Assembly: GCF_015291705.1 (NCBI RefSeq)
Contig: NZ_CP030050.1
Span: 7,936,001 to 8,000,000 of the forward strand
DNA length: 64,000 bases
Direction: 5' to 3'
DNA from: Bradyrhizobium arachidis
Lineage (GTDB): Bacteria; Pseudomonadota; Alphaproteobacteria; Rhizobiales; Xanthobacteraceae
Part shown: piece by piece, positions 27,876-35,702 of the stretch
Layout of the letters: every line of letters starts with the position of its first letter
How positions within the stretch are numbered: position 1 is the first letter of the stretch
Made by a program: the position numbers and the translations under genes
The notes under the pieces: model-generated
What the model was told of the DNA's origin: nothing
The model's input: only the letters and a program-made list of their open reading frames with translations
The model's database searches: none

Positions 27876-28727
27876 TCACGCCGGCCCGGTCGCGATCGGC
27901 GGGCCGTTTTCCTGGCCCCATTCCGACCACGAGCCGTCATAGAGCGCGGTGTCTGTGACGCCGAGCCGATAGAGCGCGAGCGTCAGCACGCCGGCGGAGA
28001 CGCCGGAGCCGCAGCTCGTCACGATCGGCGCATCGAGCTTGACGCCCGCGCTGGCGAAGGCGGCGCGGAGATCCTCGAGCGGCTTCATCGTGCCGGTCGC
28101 GGCGTCGAACAGCTGATTGTAAGGCACGTTGCGGGCGCCGGGGATGTGGCCGGAGCGGATGCCCGCCCGCGGCTCGGGCGCGCGGCCCTCGAAGCGATCG
28201 GCGGCGCGCGCGTCGATCACCTGCTCGGCGCGGCGTTCGACGTTGGCGACCAGCTGCTGCATGCTGCGCACGCGCTTCGGATCGTAGCTCGCCTTGAACT
28301 TCGCCGGCTTCGGCGTCACCTCGCCGCTCTCGACCGGACGCCCTTCAGCGCACCACTTCTTCAGCCCGCCATTGAGGATGCGCACGTTGCTGTGGCCGAA
28401 CGCCAGGAACATCCACCAGGCGCGGGGCGCTGCGACCCAGCCGCCGGCATCGTAGAGCACGACGGTGTCGCTGTTTCCGATGCCGAGATTGCCGACGTCG
28501 CGGCCGAACTGCTCCGCGCTCGGATACATGTGCGGCAGCGGGTTGGAATGATCAGAGACAGCATCGACGTCGAAGAACACAGCGCCCGGCAGATGCGCGG
28601 CGAGATAGTCGTCCTTCGGCAGCGGCAGCACGCCCGGCAGCTTGAAGCTGGCGTCGAGAATCCTGACGTTGGCGTCGCCCATGTGGGCGGCGAGCCATTC
28701 GGTGGAGACGAGGGGATCGGTGGCCAT
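27876..28727 (-). CDS. sseA: 3-mercaptopyruvate sulfurtransferase SseA-like
   Basis: 283 aa, two rhodanese domains. The N-terminal inactive domain has YLAAHLPGAVFFDVD, and the C-terminal active one has the loop CGSGVSA with the catalytic Cys. The sequence CGSGVSA rather than CRKGVT marks the mercaptopyruvate rather than thiosulfate enzyme. Start ATG 28727 with AAGGAAG. The rhodanese gene at 28862 is on the same strand upstream. Confidence 0.94.
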   Translation of the reverse strand: MATDPLVSTEWLAAHMGDANVRILDASFKLPGVLPLPKDDYLAAHLPGAVFFDVDAVSDHSNPLPHMYPSAEQFGRDVGNLGIGNSDTVVLYDAGGWVAAPRAWWMFLAFGHSNVRILNGGLKKWCAEGRPVESGEVTPKPAKFKASYDPKRVRSMQQLVANVERRAEQVIDARAADRFEGRAPEPRAGIRSGHIPGARNVPYNQLFDAATGTMKPLEDLRAAFASAGVKLDAPIVTSCGSGVSAGVLTLALYRLGVTDTALYDGSWSEWGQENGPPIATGPA

Positions 28728-28743
28728 CGGTGCTTCCTTGTGG

Positions 28744-28842
28744 CATTCCGGGGCGCCCGGAGGGCGAGCCCGGAATCCATCGTGCGGCTGAGTTGGTGGA
28801 TGCATGGATTCCGGGCTCGCGCTTCGCGCGCCCCGGAATGAC
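28744..28842. repeat. Palindromic repeat, CATTCCGGGGCGC family
   Basis: CATTCCGGGGCGC to GCGCGCCCCGGAATGAC, with internal GCCCGGAATCCAT / ATGGATTCCGGGC. Between sseA and the rhodanese gene. Confidence 0.85.
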
Positions 28843-28861
28843 GGATGAGAGAGTGAAGCCC

Positions 28862-29275
28862 TCACCCCTTCTTCTTCGGCTCCCACGCTTCCGTCGGGCC
28901 GCCGGCATCGCGCCAGGCGGCGTAGCCGCCGGCGATGTGGGCGACGGGCTTGAGGCCCATGTCCTGCGCGGTCTTGGCAGCGAGCGCGGAGCGCAGACCC
29001 CCGGCGCAATGGAAGACGAACTTCTTGTCCTCCTGGAAGATCGGCTTGGCATACGGGCTCTGCGGATCGATCCAGAATTCCAGCATGCCGCGGGTGCAGG
29101 CGAACGCACCGGGGATGCGGCCGTCGCGCTCGATCTCGCGGGGATCGCGGATGTCGACGATGACGACGTCGCCGTTCTTGGAGATCTCGATAGCGTCCTT
29201 GGCGTTCAGCGTCTCGATCTCGGCATTGGCCTCGTCGATCAGCGCCTTGATGCCGCGGGTGATGTTTTGGGGCAT
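28862..29275 (-). CDS. Single-domain rhodanese-like protein
   Basis: 137 aa. DVVIVDIRDPREIERDGRIPGA opens the rhodanese domain. The active-site loop is VFHCAGGLRSA with the catalytic Cys, and the end is HIAGGYAAWRDAGGP. Probable sulfur or persulfide transfer. Upstream of sseA in the same orientation; a repeat lies between. Confidence 0.93.
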   Translation of the reverse strand: MPQNITRGIKALIDEANAEIETLNAKDAIEISKNGDVVIVDIRDPREIERDGRIPGAFACTRGMLEFWIDPQSPYAKPIFQEDKKFVFHCAGGLRSALAAKTAQDMGLKPVAHIAGGYAAWRDAGGPTEAWEPKKKG

Positions 29276-29295
29276 GTGGTTCTACCTTCTCGTTC

Positions 29296-29398
29296 GTCAT
29301 TCCGGGGCGCGACGAAGTCGCGAGCCCGGAATCCATTTCTCCACCAACTCTGCCGCTCGATCGATTCCGGGTTCGCGCTACGCGCGCCCCGGAATGAC
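29296..29398. repeat. Palindromic repeat, CATTCCGGGGCGC family
   Basis: GTCATTCCGGGGCGCGACGA ... GAGCCCGGAATCCAT ... GATTCCGGGTTCGCG ... CCCCGGAATGAC. Same family as 28744. Confidence 0.85.
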
Positions 29399-29403
29399 AG
29401 CAA

Positions 29404-30579
29404 TCAGTGCGTCAATTCCTTCATCGCATTCTCCAGCCCCTCGATCGTGATCGGGTACATGCGGTTGGCGAAGATGCGCTTGATGATGGTGGTCGATTCC
29501 GAATAGTCCCAGTGCTTCTGCTGCACCGGGTTCAGCCACACCGTATGCGGATAGGTGCGGATGATGCGGTCGAGCCAGACCGAGCCCGGCTCCTCGTTGA
29601 CGTGCTCGACCGAGCCGCCCGGCACCATGATCTCGTAAGGCGACATCGAGGCGTCGCCGACGAACACGACCTTGTAGTCGTGCGGATATTTGTGCAGCAC
29701 GTCCCAGGTCGGCGTGCGGTCGGTGAAGCGGCGCTTGTTCTGCTTCCACACGCCTTCATAGAGGCAGTTGTGGAAGTAGAAATACTCCATGTGCTTGAAC
29801 TCGCTCTTCGCCGCCGAGAACAGCTCCTCGACCTGCTCGATATGCGCGTCCATCGAGCCGCCGATGTCGAAGAACACCAGCAGCTTCACCGCATTTCGCC
29901 GCTCGGGGCGCATGTGCACGTCGAGATAGCCATGATTGGCGGTCTCGCGAATGGTGGTGTCGAGATCGAGCTCGTCGGGCGCGCCGGTGCGCGCGAATTT
30001 GCGCAGGCGCCGCAGCGCCACCTTGATGTTGCGGATGCCGAGCTCGACATTGCCGTCGAGGTCCTTGAACTCGCGCTTGTCCCACACCTTGACGGCGCGG
30101 TTGTTGCGGTTCTTCTCCTGGCCGATGCGCACGCCTTCGGGATTGTAGCCGTGGGCACCGAACGGCGAGGTGCCGGCGGTGCCGATCCACTTCGAGCCGC
30201 CCTGGTGGCGCCCCTTCTGCTCCTCGAGGCGCTTCTTCAAGGTCTCCATGAGCTTGTCCCAGCCCATGGCCTCGATCTGCTTCTTCTCTTCCTCGGTGAG
30301 GTATTTTTCGGCGAGCTTCTTCAGCCACTCCTCGGGGATCTCCGCCTTCTCCATGGCGTCGAGCAGGCTTTCCAGCCCCTTGAACACCGTGCCGAAGACG
30401 CGGTCGAACTTGTCGAGGTTGCGCTCGTCCTTCACCAGGGAGGCGCGCGACAAATAGTAGAAGTTCTCGACCGTGTAGTCCGCGAGGTCAGCGTCGAGCG
30501 CCTCCATCAGCGTGAGGTATTCGCGCAGCGTCACGGGGACCTGCGCATCGCGCAGAGAAGTGAAGAATTGCAGGAACAT
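29404..30579 (-). CDS. VWA-domain protein (CoxE-like)
   Basis: 391 aa. The N-terminal region starts MFLQFFTSLRDAQVPVTLREYL (the CoxE-like start). The VWA metal-binding site appears as FFDIGGSMDAH, a DIGGS variant of the MIDAS DxSxS motif. Pairs functionally with MoxR ATPases such as the divergent gene at 31053, probably in metal-cofactor insertion or protein assembly. Start ATG 30579; a longer form from 30678 is improbable. Confidence 0.92.
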   Translation of the reverse strand: MFLQFFTSLRDAQVPVTLREYLTLMEALDADLADYTVENFYYLSRASLVKDERNLDKFDRVFGTVFKGLESLLDAMEKAEIPEEWLKKLAEKYLTEEEKKQIEAMGWDKLMETLKKRLEEQKGRHQGGSKWIGTAGTSPFGAHGYNPEGVRIGQEKNRNNRAVKVWDKREFKDLDGNVELGIRNIKVALRRLRKFARTGAPDELDLDTTIRETANHGYLDVHMRPERRNAVKLLVFFDIGGSMDAHIEQVEELFSAAKSEFKHMEYFYFHNCLYEGVWKQNKRRFTDRTPTWDVLHKYPHDYKVVFVGDASMSPYEIMVPGGSVEHVNEEPGSVWLDRIIRTYPHTVWLNPVQQKHWDYSESTTIIKRIFANRMYPITIEGLENAMKELTH

Positions 30580-30665
30580 GGGTGACAGATTGCCCGTCGG
30601 GTGGCTGACGTCAAGGGGCGGAGACCTCCGCTGCGCGCTGGACCGATAGGCTTTTTGCTCTAGAA

Positions 30666-30947
30666 TTGGGGTCCTCAAGGGGTTGTTTTGGGGACGTTTG
30701 CAATGGGATTCTCGCAGCGCTCATCATTGGCGCGATCGCCGGCTGGCTCGCCGGCAAGATTGTCCACGGGGCGGGATTTGGCCTCATCGGCAACGTCGTG
30801 GTCGGCATCATCGGCGCGCTAGTTGCGAGCTGGGTCCTGCCCCAGCTGCATATCGCGCTCGCCACCGGTACGATCGGCGCCATCGTGGACGCCACCATCG
30901 GCGCGGTGATTGTGCTGGTGATCCTTTCGCTGATAAGACGGGTCTGA
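30666..30947 (+). CDS. GlsB/YeaQ/YmgE-family membrane protein, start uncertain
   Basis: 93 aa from TTG 30666 if unbroken. Two to three hydrophobic helices in the transglycosylase-associated pattern GILAALIIGAIAGWLAGKIVHG and GLIGNVVVGIIGALVASW. The family normally begins MGIL, and an ATG with GGGGAC upstream sits at 30703 but is one base out of frame with GILAAL. Either translation starts at the TTG or a single-base deletion has broken the gene in or near its second codon. Stress-related inner-membrane protein. Confidence 0.7.
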   Translation: MGSSRGCFGDVCNGILAALIIGAIAGWLAGKIVHGAGFGLIGNVVVGIIGALVASWVLPQLHIALATGTIGAIVDATIGAVIVLVILSLIRRV

Positions 30948-30963
30948 AAGCCTGACCGAACCA

Positions 30964-30990
30964 GGAACGGCCGCCATGCGCGGCCGTTCC
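30964..30990 (+). terminator. Hairpin after the GlsB-like gene
   Basis: Perfect 11-bp stem GGAACGGCCGC / GCGGCCGTTCC with a 5-nt loop, no U-tract. Terminator-like position between the GlsB-like gene and the MoxR gene. Confidence 0.45.
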
Positions 30991-31052
30991 CATGTCGCGA
31001 CCGGGACCAGGAAATTGGCAATGTCCCGGCCGACGACCAACAAGGACGCGCA

Positions 31053-31895
31053 ATGAAGTTTACTGGCACCAAGGACTATGTTGCGACCGACGATCTCAAG
31101 GTCGCCGTCAATGCCTCGATCGTGCTGGAGCGCCCGCTCCTCATCAAGGGCGAGCCCGGCACCGGCAAGACGGTGCTGGCGGAGGAAGTGGCGAAGGCGC
31201 TGAACGCGCCGCTGCTGACCTGGCACATCAAGTCCACCACCAAGGCGCAGCAGGGCCTCTACGAATACGACGCGGTGTCGCGCCTGCGCGACAGCCAGCT
31301 CGGCGATGCCCGCGTCTCCGACATCAAGAACTACATCAAGCGCGGCAAGCTGTGGGAGGCGTTCACCGCCGAGCAGCGCCCGGTGCTCCTGATCGACGAG
31401 ATCGACAAGGCCGACATCGAATTCCCGAACGACCTGCTGCTCGAGCTCGACCGCATGGAATTCCATGTCTACGAGACCGGCGAGACGATCAAGGCCAAGC
31501 AGCGCCCGATCATGATGATCACCTCCAACAACGAGAAGGAGCTGCCCGACGCCTTCCTGCGCCGCTGCTTCTTCCACTACATCAAGTTCCCCGACGCCGA
31601 CACGATGGCCCGCATCGTCGACGTCCACTTCCCCGGCATCAAGAAGCGCCTGGTCGAGGAAGCCCTGCGCATCTTCTTCGAGGTGCGCGAGGTGCCCGGC
31701 CTGAAGAAGAAGCCCTCCACGTCCGAGCTTCTGGACTGGCTCAAGCTGCTGCTCAACGAGGACATGAGCGTCGAGCAGCTTCGCGAACGCGACCCGCGCA
31801 AGCTGATCCCGCCACTGCACGGCGCGCTGCTGAAGAACGAGCAGGACGTGCATTTGTTCGAGCGGCTGGCGTTCTTGAGCCGACGGGAAGTGTAA
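31053..31895 (+). CDS. MoxR-family AAA+ ATPase
   Basis: 280 aa. Walker A GEPGTGKTVLAEEVAKAL, Walker B VLLIDEIDKADIEF, sensor region MMITSNNEKELPDAFLRRC. MoxR ATPases work with VWA-domain partners, and the VWA gene is divergent at 29404. Likely a chaperone for enzyme or complex assembly. ATG 31053 with AAGGACG upstream. Confidence 0.95.
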   Translation: MKFTGTKDYVATDDLKVAVNASIVLERPLLIKGEPGTGKTVLAEEVAKALNAPLLTWHIKSTTKAQQGLYEYDAVSRLRDSQLGDARVSDIKNYIKRGKLWEAFTAEQRPVLLIDEIDKADIEFPNDLLLELDRMEFHVYETGETIKAKQRPIMMITSNNEKELPDAFLRRCFFHYIKFPDADTMARIVDVHFPGIKKRLVEEALRIFFEVREVPGLKKKPSTSELLDWLKLLLNEDMSVEQLRERDPRKLIPPLHGALLKNEQDVHLFERLAFLSRREV

Positions 31896-31937
31896 GCCTC
31901 TCGTGTCCCGGACGCGCTGCAACGCGTCGCACGGTGT

Positions 31938-32027
31938 CGTAGGTTGGGCAAAGGCGCAAAGCGCCGTGCCCACCATTCGGTAACGATACGCAAGGTCGTG
32001 GGCACGCTTCGCTTTGCCCACCCTACG
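31938..32027. repeat. Palindromic repeat, CGTAGGGTGGGCAAAG family
   Basis: CGTAGGTTGGGCAAAGGCGC ... CGTGGGCACGCTTCGC ... CCCACCCTACG, just past the MoxR gene. Confidence 0.85.
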
Positions 32028-32062
32028 ATATCGAGCGTGTCGCAAGCAGCCTCCCCGATCTC

Positions 32063-32140
32063 GTCATTGCGAGCGTAGCGAAGCAATTCAGAATCCCTCC
32101 GCGGTGACAGTCTGGATGGCTTCGCTGCGCTCGTAATGAC
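32063..32140. repeat. Palindromic repeat, GTCATTGCGAGCG family
   Basis: GTCATTGCGAGCGTAGCGAA ... GGCTTCGCTGCGCTCGTAATGAC. A single copy in this window. Confidence 0.8.
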
Positions 32141-32263
32141 GGAGCATGAGGCATCTGCCTCGCTCTTACAGTTTGCAACTTGAACCGCAGACACACCTTC
32201 GCATCCTCGCGGCTCATTTCGCCCGAGCTTTGCTTCATTCCTCACCCTCATAGCAAAGAGAGG

Positions 32264-32420
32264 GCGCAGGGAAGGCCGGGTGCCGGCTGGCACCCGCGGT
32301 CTGCTGCGCGAATGTAGCGCAGAAAAACCGCACAGCAGCATACAGGTGAAGCCCAACACACGGCCTTCCCTGCGCAGTGGTCGGACGGCTTATGCCGTGC
32401 TCTCCCGGGAGCCGAGTTCC
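32264..32420. ncRNA. Candidate structured RNA element
   Basis: A perfect 15-bp outer helix (32264-32278 with 32361-32375, GCGCAGGGAAGGCCG / complement) encloses two hairpins: GGGTGCC-GGCT-GGCACCC (32278-32295) and GCGGT..CTGCGC..GCGCAG..ACCGC (32296-32331). Beyond it lies ACGGC-TTAT-GCCGT (32385-32398). Together they form a three-way-junction-like fold. No ORF of convincing coding character covers it. I cannot tell strand or function; it may be a dispersed element rather than a gene. Confidence 0.5.
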
Positions 32421-32786
32421 TTCTGGCCTCCCTCACTCTCGCGAAAGTCGCCGGCACCGCGTCGGTTGACGCAAACGCCGCATCCGCAAGAGCTTGACCG
32501 TAGCAACGACGGCCAGGACCACACGGTTTTGCCGTACGCGTTCAGCGCTGCTCGTCCGCACGAAGCCTCGGGCTCACGGAGAGCAATCCGCCCTGCCCTA
32601 GACATCTCGCACACGGCACTGCCGCGTCCACCGCAACCCGGACGCGTTTCGAACGACTCGCGAACCGCCCCTCTCCGTCGGGCCGGGCTGTTTCGACTTA
32701 TGCCGCAATTCCGAATTTCGGTAAAGTGGAATATTTTTGTAGGAGAGGGTTGACGGGTTGCGGGGTGTTTTGCCCGACGGCAATCT
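32421..32786. other. Non-coding stretch
   Basis: No gene with a clear start and codon bias. It carries small hairpins, for example ACGG-TTTTG-CCGT near 32522. It looks like the 3' continuation of the structured element, and may be a remnant of a repeated sequence. Confidence 0.4.
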
Positions 32787-32823
32787 CGTAGCCCGGATTG
32801 CGCTACGCTCCATCCGGGCTACG
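32787..32823. repeat. Short palindrome, GTAGCCCGGAT family
   Basis: CGTAGCCCGGAT ... ATCCGGGCTACGG. It overlaps the last codons of the gene ending at 32803. Confidence 0.8.
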
Positions 32824-33183
32824 GGGAGGTTCAAACGAAGACAAGTTTTCAGGTCGTGGCAGCATAGTCGGCGCATCGCCCGTCAAGCCGAAGACTTCGA
32901 TGCCTCTCAGCAAGCCGCGACTCGAAAAGATGAAGATGCCGCTAGGGTGGTCGCCTTGATTGATCATGAAGTCACCCAGAATATGGACACCCGGCGGCGG
33001 TTCGGCATGTCCCTTGATCTGAAAATTGATGCTGGCGCACCCGCACAGGCATTTCCAAGGCGTGACTTCAGCCAACTCGAGTTGATCGAGATACTGCGTT
33101 GCCTCTTCCGTGCCGTGCTCGAGCATCCAGCGAGCAAGGTCACGCTCGGCATCCGTAAGAGAACGATTTTGCTCTGTACTCAA
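32803..33183 (-). CDS. Hypothetical protein with a CLCGC motif
   Basis: 126 aa from a TTG start at 33183 (GAAGG upstream). The N-terminal half is a helical pair (LTDAERDLARWMLEHGTEEATQYLDQLE). WKCLCGCASINFQIKG supplies a CxCxC cluster that may bind zinc, followed by a beta-rich half. The last residues (PPRSPDGA) are encoded inside the GTAGCCCGGAT repeat, implying the C-terminus was replaced or extended by it. Family unknown. Confidence 0.72.
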   Translation of the reverse strand: MSTEQNRSLTDAERDLARWMLEHGTEEATQYLDQLELAEVTPWKCLCGCASINFQIKGHAEPPPGVHILGDFMINQGDHPSGIFIFSSRGLLRGIEVFGLTGDAPTMLPRPENLSSFEPPRSPDGA

Positions 33184-33205
33184 ATGGCTACGACGCCTTC
33201 AGGAC

Positions 33206-33320
33206 CGTAGGGTGGGTTAGCGTCAGCGTAACCCACCTCTTTCGTTTCCGCATCGGGAGACGTGGTGGGTTACGCCAGCGGACTGCGCTTCGCGCAGCCC
33301 GCTGGCTAACCCACCCTACG
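33206..33320. repeat. Palindromic repeat, CGTAGGGTGGGTTAGCG variant
   Basis: CGTAGGGTGGGTTAGCG ... GTGGGTTACGCC ... GCTGGCTAACCCACCCTACG. Variant arms relative to the CGTAGGGTGGGCAAAG family. Confidence 0.85.
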
Positions 33321-33326
33321 AAGATG

Positions 33327-34973
33327 TCACGCCACCGCCGCATCCGGAATGCGGGCGGCTTCCATCGGCGCCTTGCCGCGGATCAGGTCCGAGGCGCGGT
33401 CGGCGATCATCATCGTTGACGCATTCAAATTCGCCGAGATCATGCGCGGCATGATCGAGGCGTCGATGACGCGGAGGCCTTCGAGGCCGTGGACGCGGAG
33501 CTGGTCGTCGACCACCGCCCAGGTCGAATCCGCCGGACCCATGCGGCAGGTGCAGCCGGGGTGGAAGGTGGTGGTGCCGCGCTCGGTGGCGGCGTGCAAA
33601 AATTCGTCGTCGGTGTTGACGTTGGGGCCGGGGAAATCCTCGTAGGCGTAATAGGGCGAGAGCGGCGCGGACTTCAACAGGCGCCGCGCGAGCTTCATGC
33701 CGCCGACGATGACGCGGCGGTCGAGCTCGGCGTCGAGATAGTTGGTCTGGATGATCGGCGCCGCGAACGGATCGTTGGAGCGGATGCGGACATAGCCGCG
33801 GCTCTCCGGGCGCTGCTGCCAGGAAGCCACCGTCATGCCGGGCTCGTCCTCGAGCTGGCCCTGCACGCCTTCCTTGTAGGAGGCGGGCGTGAAGGTGAGC
33901 TGGAGATCGGAGCTCTCTGCACTCTCGCCGGAATGCCAGAAGCAATAGACCATGGTCGGCGACAGCGAGAGCAGGCCGCGACGCGCGGTCGCCCATTTCA
34001 GCGCTTCGATCCAGAGCGAGAAGCCGCGGCGGAGCTCGTTGATGGTCTTGATATCCTTCACGCGCGCCACCGTGCGCGGTGCATAGTGGTCCTGCAGGCC
34101 CTCGCCGACCGGCAGAGCATGGCGAACGGCGATGCCGTGGGCCTGCAACAGGTCCGGCGAGCCGACGCCGGAGAGCTGGAGCAGCTGCGGCGAATTATAG
34201 GTGCCGCCGGAGAGGATCACTTCCTTGTTGGCGCGCACTTCGACCGGCGTGCCGCCGCGGCCGCCCTTGGTGTAGCGGACGCCGACGGCGCGCTTGCCTT
34301 CAAAAATGATCTCGGTGGCATGCGCATGCGTGTGCACATGCACGTTGGGCCGCTTCATCGCAGGCTTGAGGAACGCGGTCGCGCCGGAGACGCGCAGGCC
34401 GTTGTTGATGGTGCGCTGGCAGTACGAGACGCCTTCCTGGGTCTTGCCGTTGTAATCGGGGTTGCGGGGAATGCCGAGCGAGACCGCGCCTTCCATGAAG
34501 GCCTCGCAGAGCGGATCGCGCCAGTCCATCGTGGTGACGATGAGGTTGCCGTCGCGGCCGCGATAGGTGTCCTCGCCCTCACCCACGCGCTTCTCCAATC
34601 GCCGGAAGTAGGGCAGCACGTCGGCATAGCCCCAGCCGCGATTGCCCATCTGCGCCCAGGTGTCGAAGTCCATGCGCTGGCCGCGATTGTAGATGTGGCC
34701 GTTGATCGAGGAGGAGCCACCGAGCGTCTTGCCGCGCGGCGCATAGATGCTGCGCCCGCCGGTGTAAGGACCGGGCTCCTGCTGGTAGGCCCAGTTGATG
34801 CTCTTCATGTGGAAGGTCTTGATGAACCCCGCCGGCAAGTGAATGTACGGATGCCAGTCGGAAGGGCCTGCCTCGAGCACGCAAACGCTGGTGTTGGGAT
34901 CTTCGCTGAGCCGGCTGGCGAGGATGCAACCGGCCGAGCCCGCGCCGATGATCACATAGTCAAATCTGTCCAT
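33327..34973 (-). CDS. GMC-family FAD-dependent oxidoreductase (choline dehydrogenase-like)
   Basis: 548 aa. FAD-binding GAGSAGCILASRL at the N-terminus, GGSSSINGHIYNRG (GMC signature 1), SGGTYNSPQLLQLSG (signature 2), and the catalytic HPGCTCRMGP region near the C-terminus. Oxidises alcohols (choline, aliphatic or aryl alcohols). It is the last gene of a cluster with the acetyltransferase (34990) and SMP-30 protein (35703), 17 bp after the former. Confidence 0.94.
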   Translation of the reverse strand: MDRFDYVIIGAGSAGCILASRLSEDPNTSVCVLEAGPSDWHPYIHLPAGFIKTFHMKSINWAYQQEPGPYTGGRSIYAPRGKTLGGSSSINGHIYNRGQRMDFDTWAQMGNRGWGYADVLPYFRRLEKRVGEGEDTYRGRDGNLIVTTMDWRDPLCEAFMEGAVSLGIPRNPDYNGKTQEGVSYCQRTINNGLRVSGATAFLKPAMKRPNVHVHTHAHATEIIFEGKRAVGVRYTKGGRGGTPVEVRANKEVILSGGTYNSPQLLQLSGVGSPDLLQAHGIAVRHALPVGEGLQDHYAPRTVARVKDIKTINELRRGFSLWIEALKWATARRGLLSLSPTMVYCFWHSGESAESSDLQLTFTPASYKEGVQGQLEDEPGMTVASWQQRPESRGYVRIRSNDPFAAPIIQTNYLDAELDRRVIVGGMKLARRLLKSAPLSPYYAYEDFPGPNVNTDDEFLHAATERGTTTFHPGCTCRMGPADSTWAVVDDQLRVHGLEGLRVIDASIMPRMISANLNASTMMIADRASDLIRGKAPMEAARIPDAAVA

Positions 34974-34989
34974 GGTGCCTCGGCCGCCC

Positions 34990-35583
34990 CTAGCGCGGCT
35001 TTTCGTTGAGTTGATAGTTCAGATGCGTTTTCACCGTCGGCCATTCGGCGGCGGTGATGCTGTAGACCACGGTGTCGCGCAGCGTGCCGTTCGGCGCGAC
35101 CTGATGGCTGCGCAGGATGCCGTCCTGCTTGGCGCCCAGGCGCTCGATGGCGCGGCGGCTCTGGTGGTTGAAGAAGTGGGTACGGAACTCCACTGCGATG
35201 CAGTTCAGCGTCTCGAAGGCATGGGTGAGCAGCAGCAGCTTGCACTGCGTGTTGAGCGGGCCGCGCTGCGCGCTCTTGCCATACCAGGTCGAGCCGATCT
35301 CGACGCGGCGGTTGGCGGCATCGATGTTCATGTAGGTGGTCTGGCCGACAATCTTGCCGGCGGCGTCGAACACGGTGAAGGGCAGCATCGAGCCCGCGGC
35401 CTGAAGGCCGAGGCGGCGGTCGATCTCCTTGGCGACGTTCTCCGGCGTCGGGATCGCGGTATACCAGATCGTGTAGAGCTCGCCCTCCTTCACGGCCTCC
35501 ATCAGCCCCTCGCGGTGCTCTTTCGACAGCGGCTCCAGACGGGCGTGCTGTCCGCGCAGGGTGATGGGATCAGGCCAGGGCAT
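34990..35583 (-). CDS. GNAT-family N-acetyltransferase
   Basis: 197 aa. RimJ/RimL-like GNAT: TLRGQHARLEPLSKEH start, VEIGSTWYGKSAQRGPLNTQ (acetyl-CoA pyrophosphate loop region), NHQSRRAIERLGAKQDG. Probably acetylates a small molecule or protein N-terminus. Start ATG 35583 preceded by GAGGACC; a longer N-terminus (35607) is possible. Confidence 0.9.
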   Translation of the reverse strand: MPWPDPITLRGQHARLEPLSKEHREGLMEAVKEGELYTIWYTAIPTPENVAKEIDRRLGLQAAGSMLPFTVFDAAGKIVGQTTYMNIDAANRRVEIGSTWYGKSAQRGPLNTQCKLLLLTHAFETLNCIAVEFRTHFFNHQSRRAIERLGAKQDGILRSHQVAPNGTLRDTVVYSITAAEWPTVKTHLNYQLNEKPR

Positions 35584-35602
35584 TTTATTGGTCCTCATGA
35601 TT

Positions 35603-35682
35603 GTCATTCCGGGATGGTCCGAAGGACCAGACCCGGAATCTCGAGATCCCGGGTTCGGCTCTCCGAGCCGCCCCGGGATGAC
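35603..35682. repeat. Palindromic repeat, CATTCCGGGATGGTCC variant
   Basis: GTCATTCCGGGATGGTCC ... GACCCGGAATCTCGAGATCCCGGGTT ... GCCCCGGGATGAC. A shorter relative of the CATTCCGGGGCGC family. Confidence 0.8.
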
Positions 35683-35702
35683 GATGGCGTACTACGTCAT
35701 CG

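Noticed and set aside
32280..32753. A 157-codon plus-strand frame in the structured region
   Set aside because: Pro/Arg/Ser-rich product with no motif, and the sequence is better explained by paired hairpins.
33489..35009. A 506-codon frame opposite the GMC oxidoreductase
   Set aside because: Antisense shadow of a complete GMC gene.
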